A program made the translations under genes and the position numbers. This document shows, piece by piece, positions 1-6,165 of a stretch of DNA of 56,249 nt (the first letter of the stretch is position 1; each line of letters starts with the position of its first letter). The stretch is from an uncultured Rhodospirillales bacterium (lineage in GTDB: Bacteria; Pseudomonadota; Alphaproteobacteria; Kiloniellales; Kiloniellaceae): NCBI GenBank assembly GCA_913060675.1, contig CAJXUS010000027.1, forward strand, positions 1-56,249, given 5' to 3'. The notes beneath the pieces are model-generated. The model was not told the origin of the DNA, did not search any database, and saw only the letters and a list, made by a program, of their open reading frames with translations.

Positions 1-129
1 TTTTCCTCATAACTCCCATGATAACACCTAATTTGCGTTATCTAGGACAGCCCCTAAACTTTTTCACCTAAAGGATAAGTTTACCTTGGGTGATAAGAAA
101 ATTTGTTCACTTTTTATTCTCTTACTAAA

Positions 130-157
130 CCCTGCTGACATAATGTTGTCAGTAGGG
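130..157. other. Stem-loop of unknown role
   Basis: CCCTGCTGACA (130-140) pairs with TGTCAGTAGGG (147-157) around a 6-nt loop, with one G-U wobble in 11 pairs. No T-run follows on either strand, so it is not a typical intrinsic terminator. It could act at RNA level in the leader of the downstream gene or be a DNA-binding site. Confidence 0.45.
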
Positions 158-265
158 GGCGGTTATGGTCTCGCTCATGGACGAAGTTGAGTGATTTTAT
201 ATGCTAAAGTTAAAGCCAGAAAATAACACTCATGAACTAACATCCGTGATTAACGATGACATATG

Positions 266-284
266 TGGTGAGATTATCTCACCA
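266..284. promoter_or_regulatory. Palindromic operator candidate upstream of GFA gene
   Basis: The 19-bp sequence TGGTGAGATTATCTCACCA is a perfect palindrome around a central T, ending 29 bp before the ATG of the GFA-family gene. Its position near the expected promoter and its perfect dyad symmetry suggest binding of a dimeric repressor. No regulator gene is adjacent, so the cognate factor is unknown. Confidence 0.5.
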
Positions 285-312
285 ACAGGACGCCTAAAGA
301 GGGAATAGAATT

Positions 313-774
313 ATGACAACCGATACCATGGTTTCTGACAAAGATACCAAAAACTCAAGTGCAAAAACTATGACCGGAAGCTGTCTTTGCGGTTCAGTGA
401 AATTTAAAGCTACGGGTGTGGATGGCAACCATGGGGTCTGTCATTGCGGCACTTGTCGCAAATGGTCCGGAGGACCGACTATGGGGGTACATGTTGAAAG
501 TCTCGATTTCGAAAGTGAGGATAATGTCACGGCGTATATTTCTTCCGATTGGGCTGAACGTGGGTTTTGCAAGAACTGTGGCACCCATCTTTTCTACCGC
601 TTGAAAGAAGGCAATATGACCGTGGTGTGGGCTGGTGCTTTTGATGACAATGAGGGGTTCGAGCTGGAGAGAGAGATTTATCTCGATAACAAGCCTGCGG
701 GTTATAATTTTGCCGGTGAACACCCGCGGATGACGGAACACGAGTTCTTGAAATCTTTGGGGATGGTGGAATAG
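313..774 (+). CDS. GFA-family (glutathione-dependent formaldehyde-activating / CENP-V fold) zinc protein
   Basis: 153 residues. The zinc-binding cysteines of the family are all visible: SCLCG (C24, C26), CHCGTC (C43, C45, C48) and CKNCG (C86, C89). The first ~18 residues are a polar, low-complexity extension ahead of the domain. Members bind zinc through this cysteine set and some have been linked to S-hydroxymethylglutathione formation, but most, including this one, have no proven substrate. The start is supported by GAGGGAA seven bases upstream of the ATG. The gene stands alone, preceded by a palindromic operator candidate and followed by a good intrinsic terminator, so it is probably monocistronic. 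The family call is firm; the reaction is not. Confidence 0.9.
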   Translation: MTTDTMVSDKDTKNSSAKTMTGSCLCGSVKFKATGVDGNHGVCHCGTCRKWSGGPTMGVHVESLDFESEDNVTAYISSDWAERGFCKNCGTHLFYRLKEGNMTVVWAGAFDDNEGFELEREIYLDNKPAGYNFAGEHPRMTEHEFLKSLGMVE

Positions 775-835
775 AGCCGATGAGACTAGGACAGGCCTAA
801 CATTTAGTCTGATTGGTAATGCCTAAGTTTAAGGG

Positions 836-874
836 AAGGGGATTTCTAGACTGTAATAGGAAGCCCCTTTTTTT
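836..874 (+). terminator. Intrinsic terminator after GFA gene
   Basis: AAGGGG (836-841) pairs with the CCCCTT that begins at 864, with extra partial pairing inside, and seven T residues run from 868. It lies 60 bp after the GFA stop codon and also faces the 3' end of the leftward receiver gene. Confidence 0.75.
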
Positions 875-898
875 GATTCTAATTGTACGCGTATTCTT

Positions 899-1444
899 TT
901 ATCCAGAAGCCTGATTACTTCGAGGCGGACTTTCATCATCCTCTAAGCTGAGTTCCATAAGATCACCATCTTCTGGTGAATTGTTATTTTTGAGACGTGC
1001 AGCCAAAGGTGCCGTAGCAGATGCTGATTGAAAACTTAAAGGAGCTCGGTTCTTAAAAAGGCCCTCAATACGCTTTTGCAAGAGAAGGGGAGAGACAGGT
1101 TTGACCAAATAATCGTTTGCCCCAGCGACCACAGCTCTTTCTACGTATTCGCGTTCGGAATGTGCGGTTAACATAATGATGGGGACTGTGGATATTGCTG
1201 GGCGATGGTCCTTTCTAATTTGCCGAACAAGATCAATGCCCGATGTGGGTTTCATGGACCAATCAATAAAAATTAAATCCGGTGTTTTGATCCGCAGAAA
1301 CTCGTAAGCTTCTGTTCCATCTGAAGCAATGCGAATATTTTTTGCGCCGAGAGTAACCAGCATGGTTTTAATCAACTTTTGCATAAAGCTATCGTCTTCG
1401 GCGATACAATATTCCAATAAACCAAAATCTAAAGTTTTATCCAT
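899..1444 (-). CDS. Single-domain response regulator (CheY-like receiver) with C-terminal tail
   Basis: 181 residues. Residues ~8-130 form a receiver domain: acidic pocket E16-D17-D18, phosphoacceptor D61 (IFIDW), T93 and K115 (LVKP). The remaining ~50 residues are polar, probably disordered, with no DNA-binding or output domain. It is therefore likely to signal by protein contact, as CheY-type and phosphorelay receivers do. A close paralogue ends 49 bp upstream on the same strand; the two receivers align without gaps through the core, including the unusual shared stretch WxMKPTSGIDLVR. No histidine kinase is in the window. A duplicated receiver pair, probably co-transcribed, is the best reading. 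Confidence 0.9.
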   Translation of the reverse strand: MDKTLDFGLLEYCIAEDDSFMQKLIKTMLVTLGAKNIRIASDGTEAYEFLRIKTPDLIFIDWSMKPTSGIDLVRQIRKDHRPAISTVPIIMLTAHSEREYVERAVVAGANDYLVKPVSPLLLQKRIEGLFKNRAPLSFQSASATAPLAARLKNNNSPEDGDLMELSLEDDESPPRSNQASG

Positions 1445-1493
1445 AACTCAAAATCTCTCATACATGATTAATATAAAACAGTCCCTTAACCTT

Positions 1494-2018
1494 CTATTCC
1501 TGTGTGGAAAATTTCTTTAGTAACACTTGTTTTTGAGAAGGAACTATTTCTGTTACATGAGACCAAAAAGTGTCGTCCTCATCGTTACCCAACTCTGTAT
1601 TCGGAGAGGATAAATCCTGCTTGCTTGGGAAGATCTTCTCTATCCTTAGTTGAAGTAATTGGGGTGAAATTGGCTTTAGAAGGTAATCGGTTGCGCCTGC
1701 ATCCATGGCCTCTTTGACACATTCTTGTTCACAATTTGCCGTTACCATGATGACAGGCATATTGGAAATCGCAGGGTTTTCAGAACCACGGATGAGCCGA
1801 ACAAGATCAATGCCAGAAGTAGGTTTCATCAACCAGTCAACAAAAATAATGTCGGAAGGTTTCGTTAAAAGTTGTGCAAAAGCGTCTGATCCATCCTTCG
1901 CCATACGGATATTTACGACGCCTAATGACATCAGCATAGACTTCATTAGCTCTTGCATGTTGACCTGATCTTCAGCAATGAAGAAGTCTAGGGGTTCTAA
2001 ATTCGCATTTAAACTCAT
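1494..2018 (-). CDS. Single-domain response regulator, paralogue of the downstream receiver
   Basis: Receiver domain with E16-D17, phosphoacceptor D61 (IFVDW), T93 and K115 (LLKP), followed by a ~45-residue polar tail. I start at the ATG at 2018, six codons inside the longest frame, because GAGGACG lies about seven bases before it; the upstream ATG at 2036 lacks such a site. The third acidic-pocket residue of its paralogue (D18) is Q18 here, which may alter metal binding or phosphorylation. First gene of a probable two-gene unit with the receiver at 899-1444. It has no output domain, so partner proteins must be encoded elsewhere. Confidence 0.9.
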   Translation of the reverse strand: MSLNANLEPLDFFIAEDQVNMQELMKSMLMSLGVVNIRMAKDGSDAFAQLLTKPSDIIFVDWLMKPTSGIDLVRLIRGSENPAISNMPVIMVTANCEQECVKEAMDAGATDYLLKPISPQLLQLRIEKIFPSKQDLSSPNTELGNDEDDTFWSHVTEIVPSQKQVLLKKFSTQE

Positions 2019-2156
2019 AATAACGTCCTCACGCATAAATTGAGTATAATATTTTTATGTAGCTTATGGTAGTGTAATTGGTGGTGGTTATGATTTTGTT
2101 AACGTTGTGGGGTGTGTATAAATTAAAGCTTATGAGGGTGGTAGAATTGTGTTTGT

Positions 2157-3116
2157 TCAAGGCTCTTTAGATTGCTTCTCACGCTCTTTCTTGCGCACTG
2201 CTGATCGGTGCACGGTATAGAAGGTTGACACGATAATGATACTGGCGCCACCTAATGTCCAAAGTGTGGGGATTTCCGAAAAGAACATGATCCCGATCCC
2301 GGTTGCAAACAGCAGGCGCACGTATTCGACCTGGGCAACCGTAACGGCCTCAGCCACCCGGTAGGCTTGGATATAGAACCATTGCATCGCCGAGAGTAAG
2401 GCGGCGATCGTGACGATGATAATCAACTCATTTAAAGTGGGTTCTTGCCAATACCAAATTGCCGGCCCCATCATGAAGAGGGTGATCAGGATCGACTGGT
2501 ACATCATGATGGTCGAAGGCTTGTCAACTTGGGAAAGTTTGCGTAAGATCACCATGATGGCGGCGACAAAAAATGCAGATACCAAAGCCATAACGGCATA
2601 AACATTAAGGCCATCTGTGTCTGGTCGGATAATAATCAGCACTCCGATAAAACCGACAATGGTCACCGACCAACGCCTGATCCCGACCACTTCCCCAAGG
2701 AAGACGATCGCGAGTAGGGTGGTAAAGAGTGTACGGACAAAGCCAATGGCCGTGACCTCTGCCAATGGCATATATACCACAGCTGTAAACCCGGCACTCA
2801 TGGCAACAAATGAAAAGATCCCTCGCAGTAAATAGAGTTTCCAAACGGAGGTTCTAAAGGCATTAGCGCCAGAACGGATAATAACCGGGGAGAGCAAGAT
2901 TAGGGCAAAGAGTTGGCGGATAAAGAGGATCTCGAATACTGGGATCCGTTGCCCTACGACCTTGATCAATGCCCCCATCACGGCTCCGCTAAAGGTGGCC
3001 AACAGCACCAGTATTGCTCCGCGAAAATTACCTGGGATGGCTTCCCAACGACCCAGAAAGGTGGGCAGAAAGTTATCAAGCCAATAGGTAGAAACACGTT
3101 CGGGCACCAACTGCAT
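2157..3116 (-). CDS. EamA/DMT-superfamily transporter
   Basis: 319 residues with about ten hydrophobic segments arranged as two EamA repeats (roughly residues 30-160 and 170-305), the normal layout of drug/metabolite exporters such as RhaT/YdcZ relatives. The substrate cannot be read from sequence. The N-terminal ~25 residues are a cytoplasmic leader; a basic tail follows the last helix. AGAGGA sits ten bases before the ATG. Immediately upstream the coding strand carries a run of nine G, 23-31 bases before the start, an unusual homopolymer in a leader (see findings). Transcribed alone, about 120 bp from the receiver pair. Confidence 0.88.
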   Translation of the reverse strand: MQLVPERVSTYWLDNFLPTFLGRWEAIPGNFRGAILVLLATFSGAVMGALIKVVGQRIPVFEILFIRQLFALILLSPVIIRSGANAFRTSVWKLYLLRGIFSFVAMSAGFTAVVYMPLAEVTAIGFVRTLFTTLLAIVFLGEVVGIRRWSVTIVGFIGVLIIIRPDTDGLNVYAVMALVSAFFVAAIMVILRKLSQVDKPSTIMMYQSILITLFMMGPAIWYWQEPTLNELIIIVTIAALLSAMQWFYIQAYRVAEAVTVAQVEYVRLLFATGIGIMFFSEIPTLWTLGGASIIIVSTFYTVHRSAVRKKEREKQSKEP

Positions 3117-3460
3117 AGCAGCGAAAATCCTCTATTCTCCCCCCCCCATAATCAAATGGTTGAGGTGCGAAAGTAATTGGGCCTGCAAAATACAGGTCGT
3201 TGTTGAAAGGTGCCCTGTTAAGGTGAACGCTGTCAGATCTTTGCGGAGTTATAGCAAAGGCTGGCCCTCTAAGAAGCAAGAAATGAGAGCCAGTACAGGG
3301 GCACAAATAAGTTGGTCGGAGAAGTTTATCCGACGAGGAACAAGCTCGAAAAGGATAGGAATGAGCTATAAAGTAGATTCTAACTTGCGCCTCTTTCATA
3401 GGAGACGCAATGGAGTTTTATAAAATATATTTTTAAGTAGGGGGGATGAGATGATTTTTA
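3117..3460. other. Gene-free stretch with poly-C/poly-G tract
   Basis: No open frame here has a start, codon pattern or recognisable domain. The notable element is an uninterrupted run of nine C at 3139-3147 (nine G on the strand of the EamA gene). A second G-rich patch (GGGGGG) is near 3440. Confidence 0.5.
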
Positions 3461-3760
3461 CTAGTGTGAATTTTGGGCCATGATCCGATCAATTTCTCCA
3501 GATTTCTGCATAAGGTATATCTCGTTATTGAAAGCCAGCATGAAGTCAGATAAGTAGGGGTGTTTCCCAGATAATCGAGCGGGTTTTGAATAGCTGGCAT
3601 AGACGGGGTCTTTACCCGTTACGGGGCCACTTGTAAGAACGTTATAGGAAATTACTCTGTTCTCAAGTTCTTTTTCTAATTTGCTGTACTCAACTTTGAA
3701 GGCTGTTTTTTCAATGAGAAGGCAATCAACGCGTCCCAACGTGCCGTTTCTTATGAGCAC
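3461..3760 (-). pseudogene. C-terminal stub of a family 3 solute-binding protein
   Basis: The 99-residue frame opens with lobe-closing features of SBP family 3 proteins (GRVDCLLIEKTAF, then a long C-terminal helix ending in GEIDRIM), equal to about the last 40 percent of a ~250-residue protein. There is no signal peptide or N-terminal lobe. An in-frame TAG lies three codons upstream of the first possible start (a GTG), and the MarR gene occupies the space beyond. I infer a decayed 3' remnant. A complete family member occurs at 35816-36547 but the two are not obvious copies of each other. Confidence 0.6.
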
Positions 3761-3791
3761 TTTGCTCTAGAAGATGATCTTTCAGAATAGG

Positions 3792-4364
3792 TTAAGCCGC
3801 TTCCTGTTCGAGACAGATTTTTTCGCTGCCGAGTTCGCTCAAGGGCTCATTAAGCAGGCTGCAATAATGAGGCTCGCCAGAGGGGGTATTTTTGCGAAAA
3901 TGTCGGCAGCTTTTACAGATGCCAAAGGGTCTGTTGCCTTCGCTTCTAAGTTTGGCGCGTAATAGTTTTTCCAAAGCCTCTTCAATGTCTTTTTGATCTT
4001 CTACTGGAAGTACTTCGATCACATTAGCAAAGGGGCGCAGGGCATCTTCCTTTGCGAGGGCTTTACCCGCCGTCGTCAAATCTAGACCTACGGAGCGTTT
4101 ATCGTTGGGATCTTGAGTTTTTTCAACCAGCCCTTTTTTTTCAAGTGACATCAGTGTTTGTGAAATCGTGCCCTTGGTTGCACCGAGATAGGCGGTGAGG
4201 GCGCTGGGACTGCGCGAAAACTTGTTGGCTTGTGCAAGATAGCGCAGGGCATCCCACTGTGCGGGCTTCAAGCCGACGGCGTGACCTTCGTGATTGATAA
4301 GGCGCGATAACCGGGCGAGTAGGCTGATGAAATGGGCCTGGTTTGAATGGAGTGCTTTGTTCAT
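3792..4364 (-). CDS. MarR-family regulator with cysteine-rich C-terminal tail
   Basis: 190 residues from the ATG at 4364; a longer frame exists, but its 19 extra residues would lie over the operator region. Residues ~25-115 carry the winged helix: SALTAYLGATKGTISQTL is the recognition region and KTQDPNDKRSVGLDLT the wing, as in classic MarR repressors. Beyond the usual ~145 residues a tail holds C150-x2-C153, C168 and C184, a plausible metal or redox site. It is divergent from the secreted-protein gene at 4466, and two arms of a 13-bp inverted repeat lie between them, so autoregulation and control of the neighbour are likely. With a redoxin and a multiheme cytochrome downstream, a redox- or metal-sensing role is a reasonable inference. 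Confidence 0.88.
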   Translation of the reverse strand: MNKALHSNQAHFISLLARLSRLINHEGHAVGLKPAQWDALRYLAQANKFSRSPSALTAYLGATKGTISQTLMSLEKKGLVEKTQDPNDKRSVGLDLTTAGKALAKEDALRPFANVIEVLPVEDQKDIEEALEKLLRAKLRSEGNRPFGICKSCRHFRKNTPSGEPHYCSLLNEPLSELGSEKICLEQEAA

Positions 4365-4372
4365 AAGAAAAT

Positions 4373-4443
4373 AGTATCGACTAAAAACAATTCTTGCAAG
4401 TGCGAAAAAATATGCTATCAATAAAAATGTATCGAGTCGATAC
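4373..4443. promoter_or_regulatory. Probable MarR operator pair
   Basis: GTATCGAGTCGATAC (4429-4443) is a perfect 15-bp palindrome. Its right half, AGTCGATAC, recurs inverted as GTATCGACT at 4374-4382, nine bases from the MarR start codon. The flanks extend this into AATAGTATCGACT and AGTCGATACTATT, a 13-bp inverted repeat spanning the divergent promoter. This arrangement fits a MarR dimer repressing both its own gene and the secreted-protein gene. Confidence 0.65.
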
Positions 4444-4465
4444 TATTATCGTGGAGCAAGAGAAC

Positions 4466-5254
4466 ATGACAATTTCAAACAAGTACAGCTTATCAAAATT
4501 GGCCTCAGGACCTTTACTGGCTACAGCAATCGTCAGCACGAGCATTTTAGGCGCGATCGGAAGTGCAGGCGCACATGATATCAAAAGCGCGGTAAACAAA
4601 GATATCATTCCACCTTTCGATATCATCAAAGCTTCTGCAAATACAGACGGTCGCTGGGCAACTTTTTTGATGGAGTTGGCTGGTGAGACCGGAACTGTAA
4701 CGCCAGCAGAGACCGGAGCCTTCCGTGGCTCAGCCGTGTTTGCTTATGTCTGGCCAACTAAGATTGATCCGGCAGGGGTTGGCTTTACCTCTAATTCTGG
4801 CGTTCTGGCACTGGCAATTACTTCGCACCCTGATTTTGATGATACCCCGCTTTATGATGAAAATGCCGATGGTGATCCGGCCAACGACGGTAAAACCTGG
4901 CACGCACACTGGGCGGTACTAGCCCAGGATGCGGCTTGTGGCGCTGGTTTCAAGGTGCGGGAAATCTCTCCCGGTCAAGATCTTGTTCCTGCCACCATGC
5001 CGGATCTGCCGATCGCATTGGATGCGCCAGGCCAAAGTCCGATCCTGTTTGATAACCAGCTGAAGGTCACGCTCCCGGTGAAAGGGGCAGAGGGCGCCAA
5101 TTTTGACGCGATGACAGCTGTGTTGAACGTGTCAAACGAGGGCAGTGACAAACCTTTATTGTGTGTAAATCAGGCCCATGATGTGGCTTCGGGGGATCTT
5201 TCTTTCCCGGGCATCATCATGAAAAAAGGTGAGTCTAACCTCGCCAGTAACTGA
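4466..5254 (+). CDS. Secreted protein of unknown function
   Basis: 262 residues from the ATG at 4466; a longer frame from 4394 would run through the operator and is rejected. A Sec-type signal peptide is clear: basic start, hydrophobic stretch to ~residue 34, then AGA before HDIK as the likely cleavage site. The mature part is acidic and lacks membrane segments. It includes a D-rich loop (YDENADGDPANDG) that resembles a calcium-binding loop, followed by a TWHAHW motif whose two histidines could bind metal, and two separated cysteines. I do not recognise the family with certainty. It is the first gene rightward from the MarR operator and 160 bp ahead of a redoxin gene, with two hairpins between, so it probably belongs to the same regulated unit. 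Confidence 0.8.
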   Translation: MTISNKYSLSKLASGPLLATAIVSTSILGAIGSAGAHDIKSAVNKDIIPPFDIIKASANTDGRWATFLMELAGETGTVTPAETGAFRGSAVFAYVWPTKIDPAGVGFTSNSGVLALAITSHPDFDDTPLYDENADGDPANDGKTWHAHWAVLAQDAACGAGFKVREISPGQDLVPATMPDLPIALDAPGQSPILFDNQLKVTLPVKGAEGANFDAMTAVLNVSNEGSDKPLLCVNQAHDVASGDLSFPGIIMKKGESNLASN

Positions 5255-5282
5255 CTTCGTCAGACTTTAGTTAATAGAATTA

Positions 5283-5365
5283 CTCGATAGGCGTCCCGGA
5301 CAGACCGTTTATCCTATCGAGATCGGAGACCTGTCAGGGATGTGATCCCCCCATTCCTGACAGGT
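5283..5365 (+). other. Two tandem stem-loops between secreted-protein and redoxin genes
   Basis: First hairpin: CTCGATAGG (5283-5291) with CCTATCGAG (5313-5321), nine perfect pairs. Second: ACCTGTCAGGGA (5329-5340) with TTCCTGACAGGT (5354-5365), eleven Watson-Crick pairs plus one wobble. Only a weak T-rich stretch follows the second, so it may be a leaky terminator or an mRNA-stability element that gives higher expression of the secreted protein. Confidence 0.6.
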
Positions 5366-5416
5366 TCTTCGATCAGTCTAATGAAGCGACTAATCAATGA
5401 TTAAGGAAAATCAGAG

Positions 5417-5986
5417 ATGAGACAAACTTTACAGAAGGCCCTCGAACTTCAGGTTGATCAGTGGATGAATACCAAGGCTGATATCACTCTTGATAATTGC
5501 CTGGGAAAGGTTGTTTTAATCGAAGCTTTCCAGATGCTGTGTCCCGGCTGTGTCGAACACGGCCTGCCGCAAGCACAAAAGGCGTACCAGCTTTTCTCGC
5601 CCGATGACCTGGTGGTACTTGGATTGCACACCGTTTTTGAGCACCACGCCGCCATGGGGCCGGAAAGCCTGAAGGCGTTTTTGCATGAATATCGGATATC
5701 CTTCCCGGTTGGAATTGATACCCCGGCAGATAAGGGGCCGGTGCCAAAAACGATGACGAGCTATCAACTACAAGGAACCCCCAGCTTGATCTTGATCGAT
5801 CGCCGAGGTTATCTCCGATGGCAAAAATTTGGTGCGATCTCTGACCTGCAACTTGGTGCTGAGATCATGGCATTGATCAAGGAAGAGGTTGTTGATGGTA
5901 TCAGTTTGGATCAAGGGGATGGAATTTCGGAAGAAACAAGAAAATCTCAAAGCGTACTATGTGATGACCATGGCTGTCGGGTCTGA
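5417..5986 (+). CDS. Redoxin / TlpA-like thiol protein
   Basis: 189 residues with a thioredoxin fold of the AhpC/TSA-redoxin type. The active-site motif is LCPGC (C42, C45) after the beta-strand KVVLIEAF, and the cis-proline is in QGTPSLILID. A C-terminal CDDHGC pair is an extra potential thiol or metal site. There is no signal peptide, so unlike typical TlpA/ResA proteins it should be cytoplasmic unless the true start lies elsewhere. AGGAAAA precedes the ATG at a suitable distance. It lies between a secreted protein and the cytochrome genes; a disulfide or peroxide-related role is inferred, not shown. Confidence 0.85.
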   Translation: MRQTLQKALELQVDQWMNTKADITLDNCLGKVVLIEAFQMLCPGCVEHGLPQAQKAYQLFSPDDLVVLGLHTVFEHHAAMGPESLKAFLHEYRISFPVGIDTPADKGPVPKTMTSYQLQGTPSLILIDRRGYLRWQKFGAISDLQLGAEIMALIKEEVVDGISLDQGDGISEETRKSQSVLCDDHGCRV

Positions 5987-6049
5987 GCAACGATTTCTCA
6001 AGTTGAGCAGGAGGAAAAATATTCATTTCCCTAATTTGTTTTAGATCAA

Positions 6050-6063
6050 TTGACGAAAATCAA
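6050..6063. promoter_or_regulatory. FNR/FixK-type box candidate
   Basis: TTGACGAAAATCAA differs at one position from the FNR/FixK consensus TTGAT-N4-ATCAA. It is about 103 bp upstream of the start of the 681-residue secreted-protein gene that leads the cytochrome pair. An outer inverted repeat ATCAATT/AATTGAT (6045-6051, 6065-6071) surrounds it. Oxygen- or nitric-oxide-responsive control of a multiheme system would be biologically sensible. Confidence 0.5.
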
Positions 6064-6165
6064 TGAATTGATAATGAGTTGCAATATCATGTGCCTTATT
6101 TAAAAGGCAAAACTCTTTGTATGAAGGAGGGCTTCGCCTTGTTCCAATTTATATGAGAGTTAAAC

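Larger units (their letters stand above)
1..312. other. Left-edge intergenic region
   Basis: No convincing gene is seen. On the minus strand an ATG at 19-17 could begin a gene running off the left edge, but only six codons are visible, so this is not called. The stretch holds an 11-bp hairpin (130-157) and a palindrome just upstream of the GFA gene (266-284), listed separately. Confidence 0.5.
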
